NCBI RefSeq assembly: GCF_003464085.1
Contig: NZ_QSDR01000012.1
Coordinates: 1-64,000, forward strand
Length of the DNA: 64,000 bases
DNA from: Clostridium sp. AM58-1XD
GTDB lineage: Bacteria > Bacillota > Clostridia > Lachnospirales > Lachnospiraceae
Direction of reading: 5' to 3'
The notes under the pieces were generated by a model that was not told where the DNA came from, did not search any database, and saw only the letters and a list, made by a program, of their open reading frames with translations. Shown here one piece after another: positions 18,265-28,718 of this stretch; positions within the stretch are counted from its first letter, which is position 1, and each line of letters begins with the position of its first letter. The translations under genes and the position numbers were made by a program.

Positions 18265-18774
18265 ATGGAAGAGCAGAAAAACAGTTATTTTCCATTGTTT
18301 GTAGATATGTCAGGTAAAACCGTGCTGTTTGTTGGAGGCGGAAGAGTGGTGCAGCGAAGGATTGAGGCGTTTATGTCTGTTGTAAACGTATCTTCGGAAA
18401 AACAGGAACGGCAGAGCGGCGGCCTTCAGATTATCGTTGCTGCGCCGGAGGTGACGGAGCAGATTGACAAATATGTGCGGGACGGCTATATTTGGTGGAA
18501 GAGGAAGCCTTTTTCTGAGGACGATGTGGATGGAGCAGACTACGTAATTGCAGCAACGAATGATATGGACGTGAATCAAAGGATTTCTGAATTATGCAGG
18601 CAGAGAGGGATACCGGTCAATGACGCGGGGAAAAAGGAAAATTGTGACTTCTATTTCCCGGGCATTGCAGTGAAGGGAGATCTCGTGGCCGGAATTACCG
18701 CCTCCGGAAATAGCCACAGCCTGACAAAACAGGTGACGGAGGCCGTCAGGGAGCTGTTTTATCGACTGAAATAA
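18265..18774 (+). CDS. Precorrin-2 dehydrogenase (SirC / CysG N-terminal type)
   Basis: A 169-residue protein corresponding to the NAD-dependent half of CysG. It has PLFVDMSGKTVLFVGGGRVVQRRI (NAD-binding Rossmann fold), DYVIAATNDMDVN, PVNDAGKKENCDFYFP and the C-terminal SGNSHSLTKQVTEAVRE. It oxidises precorrin-2 to sirohydrochlorin, the substrate of CbiK encoded next. The CysG chelatase extension is missing, as in stand-alone SirC. Start 18265 is chosen because GAGG lies 6 bases upstream. Confidence 0.9.
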   Translation: MEEQKNSYFPLFVDMSGKTVLFVGGGRVVQRRIEAFMSVVNVSSEKQERQSGGLQIIVAAPEVTEQIDKYVRDGYIWWKRKPFSEDDVDGADYVIAATNDMDVNQRISELCRQRGIPVNDAGKKENCDFYFPGIAVKGDLVAGITASGNSHSLTKQVTEAVRELFYRLK

Positions 18775-18815
18775 ACGGCCCTTTTTTGTGCTGGAAAGGG
18801 AGTATAAGGGAATCT

Positions 18816-19619
18816 ATGGAGAATGTAAAAAAGGGGATTCTGGTCGTGAGTTTTGGAACGAGCCATGGAGATACCAGGGTGAAAACCATCGAGGCAATTG
18901 AAAAAGATATCGAAAACGTTTATACTGATCGTAGTATCTACAGGGCCTGGACCAGCAATATTCTCATAAATAAACTGAAATGCAGAGATGGTTACCATGT
19001 GGATACGGTAAAAGAGGCCCTGGAACGAATGAAAAAAGACGGCATTACCCATGTTGTCGTACAGCCGACTCACGTGATCAACGGAATGGAAAACGACAGG
19101 ATGAAAGATGACGTTCTGCCCTACATGGAGACGTTTGCTTCCGTCGCATTCGGGACGCCTTTGTTGACGGGAAAGCAGGATTGTGCAGATGTACGGAAGG
19201 TACTGACAGAGGAATTCAGGGAAATACCGGAGGATACGGCTGTGATTTTTCTGGGGCACGGAACTGCCCATAAGGCAAATGCCGTATATGCAGCTCTGGA
19301 CCGGCAGCTGAAAGACATGGGCCGTACAAATTTCTACATGAGAACGATTGAGGCAGATACGCCGTTCGAGCCGCTCCAGATGGAGATTTTGGAAAAAGGT
19401 TACCGACGTGTGATTCTTGCTCCCTTCATGATCGTGGCGGGAGAGCATGCAAAGCATGATATGGTAGGAAGGAAAGATTCCTGGAAGAGCCGGCTGGAAG
19501 AGATCGGATGCAGAGTCGAGTGCGTGTTTAAGGGACTTGGAGAATATGAGGGAATACGGAGGATATTCCTGGATCACATAAAAGAGGCAGAAACTGTCTG
19601 TGAAGGATATGAAGTCTGA
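18816..19619 (+). CDS. cbiK: Sirohydrochlorin cobaltochelatase CbiK
   Basis: A 267-residue anaerobic cobaltochelatase. ILVVSFGTSHGDTR at the start and FLGHGTAHKAN near residue 147 carry the metal-proximal His; the second catalytic His region is IVAGEHAKHDM near residue 210. It inserts cobalt into sirohydrochlorin, which marks the oxygen-independent B12 route. Start 18816 follows AAGGGAATCT; the longer in-frame ATG at 18786 lacks a good ribosome site. Confidence 0.93.
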   Translation: MENVKKGILVVSFGTSHGDTRVKTIEAIEKDIENVYTDRSIYRAWTSNILINKLKCRDGYHVDTVKEALERMKKDGITHVVVQPTHVINGMENDRMKDDVLPYMETFASVAFGTPLLTGKQDCADVRKVLTEEFREIPEDTAVIFLGHGTAHKANAVYAALDRQLKDMGRTNFYMRTIEADTPFEPLQMEILEKGYRRVILAPFMIVAGEHAKHDMVGRKDSWKSRLEEIGCRVECVFKGLGEYEGIRRIFLDHIKEAETVCEGYEV

Positions 19620-19655
19620 ACAGGGAGGATGGAACGATTAAAGGAGAGCAGCCAT

Positions 19656-20414
19656 ATGGTACATTTTGTAGGAGCCGGGCCTGGAGATCCGGATTTGATT
19701 ACGGTAAAAGGAAAAAAAAGAATTGAGGAAGCCGACGTGATTATTTACGCCGGCTCCCTTGTTAACCGGGAGCTTCTTGGAGTTGCGAAGGAAGGGGCCG
19801 AGATTTACAACAGCGCCGTTATGACTCTGGATGAAGTGGTGCAGGTTATGGAGAAGGCAGAACGGGAAGGAAAGACGACCGTCCGTCTTCATACAGGAGA
19901 TCCGTCCATATACGGAGCCCACAGGGAGCAGATGGACCGTCTTGATTCAGCGGGAATCGCATATGATGTAGTGCCGGGAGTCAGTTCTTTTCTGGCGGCA
20001 GCGGCGGCCATGAAGAGGGAATATACGCTGCCTGGGGTGAGCCAGACGGTGATTTTGACAAGAATGGAAGGCAGAACTCCCGTACCTGAAAAAGAGAGAC
20101 TGGAATCTCTGGCTGCCCATCAGGCCACCATGCTGATTTTTCTGAGCGCGGGTCAGACGGAGGAAGTGGCAAAACGGCTGATATCCGGGGGATATCCGTC
20201 CGATACGCCGGCGGCTGTCGTCTATAGGGCATCCTGGGAGGATGAAAAAATAGTGAAAGGAACGCTGGAGACAATTGGAAAACAGGCGGAGCAGGCAGGG
20301 ATTAGAAAGACGGCCCTGATTGCCGTGGGCGGTTTCCTTGGAAGCGAGTATGAGCTTTCCAGACTTTACGATAAACATTTTTCCCATGAATTCCGTCAGG
20401 GGATTCCGGAGTGA
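19656..20414 (+). CDS. cbiF: Cobalt-precorrin-4 C11-methyltransferase CbiF
   Basis: A 252-residue tetrapyrrole methylase beginning MVHFVGAGPGDPDLITVKG, the standard CbiF/CobM N-terminus. RLHTGDPSIYGAHREQM and VVPGVSSFLAAAA are the SAM and substrate loops. It adds the C11 methyl group in corrin synthesis. Start 19656 follows AAGGAGAGCAGCC and matches the family start; ATG 19629 would sit directly on its Shine-Dalgarno sequence. Its stop overlaps an upstream GTG of the hemC frame. Confidence 0.93.
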   Translation: MVHFVGAGPGDPDLITVKGKKRIEEADVIIYAGSLVNRELLGVAKEGAEIYNSAVMTLDEVVQVMEKAEREGKTTVRLHTGDPSIYGAHREQMDRLDSAGIAYDVVPGVSSFLAAAAAMKREYTLPGVSQTVILTRMEGRTPVPEKERLESLAAHQATMLIFLSAGQTEEVAKRLISGGYPSDTPAAVVYRASWEDEKIVKGTLETIGKQAEQAGIRKTALIAVGGFLGSEYELSRLYDKHFSHEFRQGIPE

Positions 20415-20440
20415 GAGGAAAAGAAAAAGCAGGTAAGAGA

Positions 20441-22856
20441 ATGATAATAAGAATCGGGACGAGAAAAAGCCGGCTCGCCATGGTGCAGACGGAATTAGTA
20501 AAAAGAGCAATTGAACAGGCCGCCGGAGAGGGGACAGAAATCGAGATCGTTCCTGTTGTGACACAGGGAGATCAGATTCTGAACCGGTCTTTGACAGCCT
20601 CGGTGGAAAAGGCGTATTTACGAAGGAACTGGAAGAACAGCTGCTGGCCGGGAAGATCGATATAGCGGTACACAGTGCCAAAGATATGCCGATGGAATTT
20701 CCGGAGGGGCTGTCGGTTGGAGCGGTGCTGCAAAGAGAGGACCCGCGGGATGTACTGGTGACGAAGACGGGAGTGAAGGCGGCTGAACTGCCTCCCGGAA
20801 GCGTGATCGGGACCAGCAGTTTAAGGCGGGAACTGCAGATTAAGAACATCAATCCACAGGTGCAGATTCAGCTTTTGAGGGGAAATGTGGAAACCCGTCT
20901 GGAAAAACTGAAAAATGGTGAATATGATGGAATCCTTCTGGCGGCAGCCGGTTTAAACCGCCTTAAAATCGAAGAGGGCGGAGGATTCTTCTTTGAATAT
21001 CTGAATACGGAAGACTTTGTCCCGGCAGCAGGCCAGGGAATCCTCGCCGTAGAAGTCAGAACGGGGGAGATGGCCGGCCTGATGGCGGCTATCCATTCTG
21101 AGGGTGCGGCGGAAATTCTGGAAGCAGAGAGGACCTTCCTGACGGTTCTCGGCGGCGGCTGCAACGCGCCGTGCGGAGCTTATTGCGAGAAAACGGAGAA
21201 CGGCCTACGCATGAAGGTTATGTATGCCAGAGATGGGAAAACCCCTGTTTTTGACGATATGGAGATTATCAAGGATGTGGAAGCGGAGAAAGTATCTGCG
21301 CAGGATGGCAGGAGTACGGCGGCGGAACTGGCGGAAAGGCTTGCCAGGCGCGTTTGCGTGGGTACGGTTGTGCTGGCCGGAGCCGGACCGGGGGACGGGG
21401 AGCTGCTGAGCCTGAAGGCATGGAAGGCGGTAAAGGAGGCCGACGTCATCGTATATGACAATCTGATTTCGCCGTCTATTCTGAATGAGGCGCGTATGGA
21501 TGCGGAGCTGATCTATGCCGGAAAACGGAGCGGACGCCATTCCATGAAGCAGGAAGAAATCAATGAAATCCTGGTGAAACAGGCGGAACAGGGAAAATAC
21601 GTCCTGCGCTTAAAGGGTGGTGACCCTTATATCTTCGGCCGGGGGGGAGAAGAGGCGGCGGAGCTTTCCGCCCGGAGAATTCCGTTTGAAATCATTCCCG
21701 GAATATCTTCCTCTTACAGTGTGCCGGCATATGCAGGAATACCGGTTACGGACAGAAACGCGGCGTCCTCATTTCATGTGATTACGGGCCATGAAGGAAC
21801 ACATAAGCATTCGGCAGTTCTGGATTATGAGGTGCTGGCAAAAGAAGAAGGAACGCTCATTTTTCTGATGGGACTTCACAGTCTCAAGCGGATTGCATAC
21901 GGCTCATGGAACACGGAAAGCCGTCCGTCACGCCTGTGGCGGTGATTGAAAGGGGTACGACGTCCGCTCAGAGAGTAGTGACAGGAAGCCTTTATGATAT
22001 CGCCGTAAAGGTAAAAGAGGCACAGCTTGGCACACCGGCTGTCATCGTAATCGGCGAAGTAGTAAAGCTGAGGAACAGTCTCGCCTGGTTTGAAAGAGGT
22101 CCTCTGTTTGGAAAGCAGATTCTTGTTACAGGGACAAGACAGATGGTCAGACAGATGCAGGAAGTTCTTTCGCCCCTGAAGGCAGAGATCGCCGCGGTCA
22201 GCCTGATTGAAACAGAGCCGCTGATCACGGAGAAGATTGCGGATTGTCTCTGCAGCCTTGGGCAGTACAGCTGGATTGTATTTACAAGCAGTAACGGAGT
22301 TCTGGGATTTTTCCGTGAACTAAAGGAGCTGGAAGTCGATTTGCGGTCACTTCTTCATGTGAAATTTGCGGCGATTGGGAAAGGAACGGAAAAAACCCTG
22401 AGAGAAGCGGGATTTGCGTGTGACTTCCTGCCGTCCGTTTATTCCAGTGAGTGCATGGCAGAAGAACTGGTGCCGAAACTCCTTCGAGAAGATAAGGTTT
22501 TGTTTGTAAAGGCGGAAGAGAGCTCTAGAGCTATTCCAGAGGCTTTAGAGGCAGCAGGCATCGCCTGGGACGCTGCTTCCATATATAAGACGGTGCCGGA
22601 TCTGAGGCGGAAGGAAGAGCTGGAACGGCTTGGAAAAGAAATGGATTATGTGATACTGACAAGCGGTTCCGGTGCAAGGGCATTCGCAGCAATGGCCGGA
22701 AATACCAGTGACTATAAGGGGAAAATCGTTTCTATTGGTCCGGTGACTACGAGAGAGGCCAAAAAAGCGGGAATTCCTGTGGACATAACGGCTGCAGTCT
22801 ATACGGCAGAGGGGATCGTCGACAGCATTTTAAGCGATGTAAAAAAGAAATCGTAA
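20441..22856 (+). CDS. hemC-cobA-hemD: HemC-CobA-HemD trifunctional fusion (two frameshifts)
   Basis: Repaired reading is 805 residues holding three consecutive activities. Residues about 1-300 are hydroxymethylbilane synthase ([29 protein letters not shown]; dipyrromethane Cys in GGGCNAP near 240). About 305-550 are uroporphyrinogen-III C-methyltransferase ([32 protein letters not shown]). About 555-805 are uroporphyrinogen-III synthase ([31 protein letters not shown]). One base is missing near 20593 (restores [16 protein letters not shown]) and one near 21903 (restores [13 protein letters not shown]). The HemC-to-CobA junction is open without any stop or start, so that fusion is real. It would turn porphobilinogen into precorrin-2 on one chain, directly feeding sirC and cbiK. 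Confidence 0.85.
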
Positions 22857-22876
22857 ACATCAGGGAGGTAACGGTT

Positions 22877-24503
22877 ATGGCAAAATTTATCATGGTACAG
22901 GGGACCATGTCCAATTCAGGAAAATCCTTTGTAGCAGCAGGACTTTGCAGAATTTTCCGACAGGACGGCTATAAGGTAGCCCCATTTAAAGCGCAGAATA
23001 TGGCGCTGAATTCATTCGTGACGGAGGAAGGCCTGGAAATGGGCAGGGCTCAGGTTGTTCAGGCGGAAGCCGCAGGAATACGGCCAACTGTAGCCATGAA
23101 TCCAATCCTCCTGAAGCCGAACAGCAATATGGGCAGCCAGGTTATCGTCGAAGGCGAGATTCTGGGCAATTATTCGGCTGCGGAATATTATAAACTGAAA
23201 AAGGAACTGGTTCCTGTAGTGGAGAAATCCTTGAAAGAACTGTCGGATCAATATGATGTGATCGTGATTGAAGGCGCAGGAAGCCCGGCTGAAATCAATC
23301 TGAAAGAATTCGATATTGTAAATATGGGGATGGCGAAAATGGCAGGAGCGCCCGTTATTCTGGTAGGCGATATCGACCGGGGAGGAGTATTCGCGTCTCT
23401 GTATGGCACGGTAAAACTTCTGGACGAAGAAGAGCAGGCAATAATTAAGGGAATTGTCATCAATAAGTTCAGGGGAGACGTAGAGCTTCTGAATCCGGGC
23501 CTTAAAATGATTGAGGAAAAGGTGGGAATCCCTGTGATCGGGGTAATTCCCATGGAAGAAATAGATATTGAAGAAGAAGACAGCCTGGCAGACCGGCTGA
23601 ACCGAAAAGGGAAGGGCAGCGGACTTGATATCGCTGTGATCCATCTCCCGCATATATCCAATTTTACGGATTTTGCCGTACTGGAGAGAATGAACGGAGT
23701 ATCCGTAAGATATGTGGAGACGGAAGACGGCCTGGGAGTTCCCGATGCCATCATTATTCCAGGCACAAAGAATACGATGTCCGATTTAAAATGGCTGAGG
23801 GATTCCGGGCTGGCAGAAAAGATTACGGAATTCGCACGTCTGGATATACCGGTCATCGGCATCTGCGGCGGATTCCAGATGCTTGGAAAACGTCTCAGCG
23901 ACCCTTACGGCGTTGAGGAAAAGGGCACGATGGAAGGTCTGGGGCTTCTGGACGCCAAAACCGTATTTTCCAGGGAAAAGGTGCGTACCCAGGCAAGGGC
24001 GCGCATATTGGAACATATTCCCGGATGGCCGAGGATTTCCGGTATGAATGTGGAGGGATATGAGATTCATATGGGGATCACGAGAAATCTGGCGACTGCC
24101 GGGACTTTATTGATATGAGACAGGGAGAAGAAAAGAGAGCGGAACGGTTCCATGAACGGGAGGAAAAGGAAAGGCCGGCGGCTGGGCTGTGCAGCAAGGA
24201 CGGCAGCGTATGGGGAACCTACCTTCACGCTTTTTTGATGCGCCGGGAGTTGCCGAGGAATTTGTGGCATCGATTGAAGAAAAGAAACTGGCTTCCTTCC
24301 GCGGCAGCCAGGAGGAATCGGATAAAAAGCCCTCACAGGAAGTGAGAAGAAAACAGGCGGAGAAAGTTTATCACGGCTGGATGGAATACAAAGAAAAGCA
24401 GTATGACAAGCTGGCAGATCTGATCCGGAATTCTCTGGATATGGAACAGGTATACAGGATTCTGGACGACGGTCTGGACAAAGTAAACGGACATGTCTGC
24501 TAA
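22877..24503 (+). CDS. cbiP: Cobyric acid synthase CbiP (two frameshifts)
   Basis: Glutamine-dependent amidase, 542 residues repaired, that amidates four side chains of adenosyl-cobyrinate diamide. The N-terminal ATP-binding domain has [29 protein letters not shown] and [15 protein letters not shown]. The C-terminal glutaminase domain has [14 protein letters not shown] with the nucleophilic Cys. The frame breaks near 24080 and again in the T run at 24231-24236; adding one base at each restores [10 protein letters not shown], then [13 protein letters not shown], then [11 protein letters not shown] and the C-terminus. Coupled 20 bases after the fusion gene. Confidence 0.88.
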
Positions 24504-24569
24504 CGCAGACATCAGCAATCATAAAAGACGGCTGCTCCGCGCCATCGTGCCATGCAACCGCCGCCGTCT
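24493..24569 (+). other. Two hairpins between cbiP and cbiC
   Basis: ATGTCTGC-TAAC-GCAGACAT (24493-24512) is a perfect hairpin spanning the cbiP stop codon. AGACGGC (24526-24532) pairs with GCCGTCT (24563-24569) around a 30-base loop, followed only by GGGACTTTA. These may attenuate or protect the transcript; a true terminator is doubtful. Confidence 0.5.
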
Positions 24570-24604
24570 GGGACTTTATAGTAAATAGAGAGTGAGGAAA
24601 ACAG

Positions 24605-25237
24605 GTGCTGCCACAGGAAATCGAAGCAAAGAGTATGGAGATAATTGAACATGAAATGAAAACGAGGGGGATACCGGCCCGGCCTGAGGAAGAGATGGCC
24701 GTTGTAAAACGGTGTATTCATACATCGGCAGACTTCGACTACGGGGAAAATCTGATATTTTCTTCAGATGCGGTGAAAAAAGGTACGGAAGCTTTAAAAC
24801 AGGGAGTGACGATCGTAACGGACACAAATATGGCGGCCGCAGGCATCAATAAGCAGGCAGCAGGAAAGTTGGGAGTAAAGATCATGTGCTTCATGGCGGA
24901 TGAAGATGTTGCAGAAGAAGCAAAACGGCGGCAGACGACAAGAGCGGCCATATCCATGGAAAAGGCCGCGGCTCTCGGCGAACCTGTTATCATTGCCTGC
25001 GGAAATGCGCCGACTGCGCTGATCTGCATCGATGAAATGAGAAAAAGCGGAAGAATGAGGGATGATTTTCTGCGCCTTGTCATAGGAGTACCTGTAGGAT
25101 TTGTCAACGTGGTTGAGGCAAAGGAACTGATTTTGGAATCAGGCGTCCCAAGCATCGTTGCCAGAGGACGAAAAGGCGGCAGCACCATTGCTGCCGCCAT
25201 CTGCAACGCACTGTTATATCAGTGCGTAAAGCGGTAA
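24605..25237 (+). CDS. cbiC: Cobalt-precorrin-8 methylmutase CbiC
   Basis: A 210-residue protein matching precorrin-8X methylmutase: LPQEIEAKSMEIIE at the start, a central ATDTNMAA-like VTDTNMAAAGI, and GVPVGFVNVVEAKE plus ARGRKGGSTIAAAICNAL at the end. It moves the C11 methyl group to C12 to form cobyrinic acid. The conserved His-containing stretch RCIHTSADFDY supplies the catalytic histidine. It starts with GTG after GAGTGAGGAAAAC. Last gene of the cluster; convergent with nudC 17 bases away. Confidence 0.92.
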   Translation: MLPQEIEAKSMEIIEHEMKTRGIPARPEEEMAVVKRCIHTSADFDYGENLIFSSDAVKKGTEALKQGVTIVTDTNMAAAGINKQAAGKLGVKIMCFMADEDVAEEAKRRQTTRAAISMEKAAALGEPVIIACGNAPTALICIDEMRKSGRMRDDFLRLVIGVPVGFVNVVEAKELILESGVPSIVARGRKGGSTIAAAICNALLYQCVKR

Positions 25238-25254
25238 AGATCAGAACTGTCAGA

Positions 25255-26091
25255 TTATTCCAGCCCATCCCGGAATCGGCACATCATTTCCTGGGTGAGG
25301 CTCACATCATTGTCAACGCCGGGCACGTCTTTTCTGTCGATCCATTCTGCGATGGCGAGCTCGGCTTCATCCAGCTTAATATGATCCGGTCCGTCCAGCT
25401 CACAGTAAAAACCAAAGAGCAGAGTGTCGCTGAAAGACCACGGCTGGCTCTTATAATAGCGGATATTCTTAACCTTCAAACCGACTTCTTCCATAACTTC
25501 TCTGTGAATCGTCTCTTCGATGGTTTCCCCAATTTCAGCGAAACCGGCAATCAGGGAGTATCGCTTGATTTCTCTTCCCGCATATTTGGTAAGCAGCAGG
25601 CGCTCGCCGTCTGTGATGGCTACAATAACTGCCGGAGAAATTTTGGGATATTCCATCATATGGCAACTGTCGCAGAACATCATGCGTTCTTTGCCGTGAT
25701 GGCGCAGAGGTTTTCCGCATCTGCCGCAGAAGCGGCGGCTTTCATACCAGGAACTGAGTTGGATGGCGGTGATGGCTGCAAACGCCAGATGGCGGGGAGC
25801 AGCGGAACGCAGATATGCGGGTGGTTCTGCAGCATATCCGGATAAAAAGGAGTAATCTCCTTTTGGAGCGAGATAGAAATGATCTTTGTCGACAGAAAAG
25901 AGATAAATACAGGAATCATACAGGTTGTGAACGTGTGATTCCGCTTCAAGAAAACGGGGAAATGCCATTTCGCCGTTCTCTTCCCGTACGAGGATATGCC
26001 GTCCATGGCAGACTATGAGATAGCTGGTGGGGGATGGAGGGACGGGAGTGTATTCGTTGTGGTAAATGTGCGGTGCGATATCCTGAATCAT
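25255..26091 (-). CDS. nudC: NAD+ diphosphatase / RNA decapping hydrolase NudC
   Basis: A 278-residue Nudix hydrolase. A four-cysteine zinc ribbon (CGRCGKPL ... CDSC, about residues 125-145) precedes the Nudix box GFAEIGETIEETIHREVMEE (about 182-201). The downstream SQPWSFSDTLLFGF matches the SQPWPFPxS signature that marks the NADH-specific NudC group. It splits NAD(H) to NMN and AMP and removes NAD caps from RNA in known members. Start 26091 follows AGAGG; a longer start at 26115 adds only basic residues. The 300-base gap up to relA holds the relA promoter and a GGACGCCG/CGGCGTCC hairpin (26138-26169). Confidence 0.9.
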   Translation of the reverse strand: MIQDIAPHIYHNEYTPVPPSPTSYLIVCHGRHILVREENGEMAFPRFLEAESHVHNLYDSCIYLFSVDKDHFYLAPKGDYSFLSGYAAEPPAYLRSAAPRHLAFAAITAIQLSSWYESRRFCGRCGKPLRHHGKERMMFCDSCHMMEYPKISPAVIVAITDGERLLLTKYAGREIKRYSLIAGFAEIGETIEETIHREVMEEVGLKVKNIRYYKSQPWSFSDTLLFGFYCELDGPDHIKLDEAELAIAEWIDRKDVPGVDNDVSLTQEMMCRFRDGLE

Positions 26092-26330
26092 TATGTACAG
26101 CCTCTTTCTTTTCATTTGGATTTTTGCATCTGCTCGTGGACGCCGGTTATGCAGGAATAAACGGCGTCCGGCACAGAAACGAATTTTTACTTAGTCTACC
26201 ACAATTACTACGCTGCTACAAGGAATATATGGCCGATTTTATCGGTGATGCAATCGTATGACTGTCTGGCCTGCGGCAACAAAAATTGTCGAATGGGTAT
26301 CCACAGACGGACAATACTTGTCGTTAGTAC

Positions 26331-26359
26331 TTGAATTTTTATAAGAAAATCATTATAAT
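26331..26359 (+). promoter_or_regulatory. Promoter of relA
   Basis: TTGAAT (26331-26336), a 17-bp AT-rich spacer and TATAAT (26354-26359), 34 bases before the relA ATG. It matches a vegetative sigma-A promoter. Confidence 0.75.
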
Positions 26360-26393
26360 GGTACAATAATACGCTTGGAAAAGGACGGATTCT

Positions 26394-28670
26394 ATGGCAG
26401 GAGAGACGAAACCGGCAAAAATCGAACAGGAATTAGAGGCTCCGGCTGACTTTACAAGCCCGGAAGTTCTTTATGAAGATTTGGTCAGAGCTATACGGAA
26501 ATATCATCCGTCGGATGATATTACAATGATACAGAAAGCATACCATCTCGCAAACGATGCCCATAAGGAGCAGAAGCGAAAATCGGGTGAACCATATATC
26601 ATTCACCCTCTTTGTGTTGCTATCATACTGGCGGACTTAGAGATGGATAAGGAAACAATCGCGGCTGCAATTCTCCATGATGTTGTGGAAGATACGGTCA
26701 TGTCTCTGGATGAACTGAAGAGAGACTTCGGAGAAGAGGTCGCTCTACTGGTAGACGGCGTTACAAAGCTGACTCAGATATCCTGGGATATGGACAAGGT
26801 CGAGATTCAGGCGGAGAATCTGAGAAAGATGTTCCTGGCCATGGCCAAGGATATCCGTGTAATCCTGATTAAACTGGCTGACCGTCTGCACAATATGCGG
26901 ACCCTTCAGTACATGACTCCTGCAAAACAGAAGGAAAAGGCCAGAGAGACGATGGATATTTACTCTCCGATCGCTCACCGTCTCGGTATATCCAAAATTA
27001 AAGTTGAACTGGACGATTTGTCATTAAAATATCTGGAACCGGAGGCATATTATGAACTGGCGGAGAAGATTTCTCTCAGGAAGGATGCCAGAGAAGCGTT
27101 CGTAAAAGATATTGTGATCGAAGTCCGGTCCCATATGGAGGAAGCCGGGATCAGCGCGAAAGTGGACGGCCGGGCGAAACACTTTTTCAGCATATATAAG
27201 AAAATGGTGAACCAGAATAAGACTCTGGATCAGATATATGATTTATTTGCAGTCCGGATTATCGTGGACAGCATCAAAGACTGCTATGCGGCTCTGGGAG
27301 TGATTCATGAGCTGTATAAGCCGATACCCGGGCGTTTTAAAGACTACATCGCCATGCCGAAGCCAAATATGTATCAGTCTCTTCATACGACGCTGATCGG
27401 CAATAACGGCCAGCCGTTTGAGATACAGATTCGTACCTATGAGATGCACAGGACGGCGGAATTCGGCATCGCAGCCCATTGGAAGTACAAGGAAAGCGGA
27501 AGCGGACAGACGGCGGCAGAGAGCGAAGAGGCAAAGCTGAGCTGGCTCAGGCAGATTCTGGAATGGCAGAAGGACATGTCCGACAACAAGGAATTTTTGA
27601 GCCTGTTAAAGAGCGATCTGGACCTGTTTTCCGACAGCGTTTACTGCTTTACTCCGACAGGGGATGTCAAGAACCTTCCGAGCGGCTCTACGCCGATCGA
27701 CTTCGCATATGCCATTCACAGTGCGGTCGGGAATAAGATGGTAGGGGCGAAGGTAAATGGTAAGCTGGTGCCCATCGATTATGTGATTCAGAATGGAGAC
27801 AGAATCGAGATTGTTACATCCCAGAACTCTAAAGGACCGAGCCGTGACTGGCTGGCTCTCGTGAAGAGTACTCAGGCGAAGAACAAGATCAACCAGTGGT
27901 TTAAATCAGAATTAAAAGAGGACAATATTCTCAAGGGCAAGGAGATGGTGAACCAGTACTGTAAGGCTCACAGCATCAATCCTTCCGATATTATAAAGCC
28001 GGAATACATGGAGAAGGTCATGCGCCGCTATGCGTTCCGCGACTGGGAATCCGTGTTGGCGTCCATTGGCCACGGCGGCCTGAAGGAAGGCCAGGTCATC
28101 AATAAGATGCTGGATGAACGCAGCAAAAAGATCAAGAAGGAAGTGACCGATGCCACGATTCTCGATGAGATCGGCGACGGCAACAAGGTTCCAGTTGCCA
28201 AGAAGTCAAAGAGCGGCATTGTGGTCAAGGGAATCCACGATCTGGCCGTACGTTTTTCCAGATGCTGCAACCCCGTACCGGGAGATGAGATTGTGGGATT
28301 TGTAACGCGGGGACGTGGGGTGTCCATTCACAGGACGGACTGTGTCAACGTCATCAACCTTCCCAACGATGAAAAGAGCAGGCTGATCGATGCAGAATGG
28401 CAGCAGGCCGAAAGCGACGTCGGAGCGGAGAAATATTCAACGGAGATTCAGATATACGCCAATAACCGCAGCGGTATTTTCGTGGATATATCCAAGGTAT
28501 TTACAGAACGCCAGATTGATATTACATCTATGAATGCGAGGACGAACAAACAGGGAAAGGCTACAATTATCATGACGTTTGATATACACGGAATCGAGGA
28601 ACTGAACAACCTGACCGATAAACTGCGCCAGATTGAGGGAGTACTGGATATCGAGCGGACAGCAGGTTAA
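26394..28670 (+). CDS. relA: Bifunctional (p)ppGpp synthetase/hydrolase Rel
   Basis: A 758-residue long RelA/SpoT homologue. The HD hydrolase domain (about 50-190) keeps AAILHDVVEDT, so hydrolysis should be active. The synthetase domain (about 235-350) has the RFKDYI motif, the RxKD form of bifunctional Rel rather than ExDD, plus MYQSLHTT. The TGS domain is about 400-460 (VYCFTPTGDVKNLPSGSTPIDFAYAIH), followed by a zinc-finger-like region (CCNPVPGDEI) and a C-terminal ACT domain (about 680-755). It makes and degrades the stringent-response alarmone at the ribosome. The start follows AAAAGGACGGATTCT. Confidence 0.95.
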   Translation: MAGETKPAKIEQELEAPADFTSPEVLYEDLVRAIRKYHPSDDITMIQKAYHLANDAHKEQKRKSGEPYIIHPLCVAIILADLEMDKETIAAAILHDVVEDTVMSLDELKRDFGEEVALLVDGVTKLTQISWDMDKVEIQAENLRKMFLAMAKDIRVILIKLADRLHNMRTLQYMTPAKQKEKARETMDIYSPIAHRLGISKIKVELDDLSLKYLEPEAYYELAEKISLRKDAREAFVKDIVIEVRSHMEEAGISAKVDGRAKHFFSIYKKMVNQNKTLDQIYDLFAVRIIVDSIKDCYAALGVIHELYKPIPGRFKDYIAMPKPNMYQSLHTTLIGNNGQPFEIQIRTYEMHRTAEFGIAAHWKYKESGSGQTAAESEEAKLSWLRQILEWQKDMSDNKEFLSLLKSDLDLFSDSVYCFTPTGDVKNLPSGSTPIDFAYAIHSAVGNKMVGAKVNGKLVPIDYVIQNGDRIEIVTSQNSKGPSRDWLALVKSTQAKNKINQWFKSELKEDNILKGKEMVNQYCKAHSINPSDIIKPEYMEKVMRRYAFRDWESVLASIGHGGLKEGQVINKMLDERSKKIKKEVTDATILDEIGDGNKVPVAKKSKSGIVVKGIHDLAVRFSRCCNPVPGDEIVGFVTRGRGVSIHRTDCVNVINLPNDEKSRLIDAEWQQAESDVGAEKYSTEIQIYANNRSGIFVDISKVFTERQIDITSMNARTNKQGKATIIMTFDIHGIEELNNLTDKLRQIEGVLDIERTAG

Positions 28671-28718
28671 AAATAATAAACAGCAGTAGTTTGGCGAAAA
28701 ACCAATTACAAGTCGGAA

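Noticed and set aside
19947..20852. A 301-residue open frame on the - strand across cbiF/hemC
   Set aside because: It is composed of Ser/Pro/Arg-rich low-complexity sequence opposite well-recognised genes.
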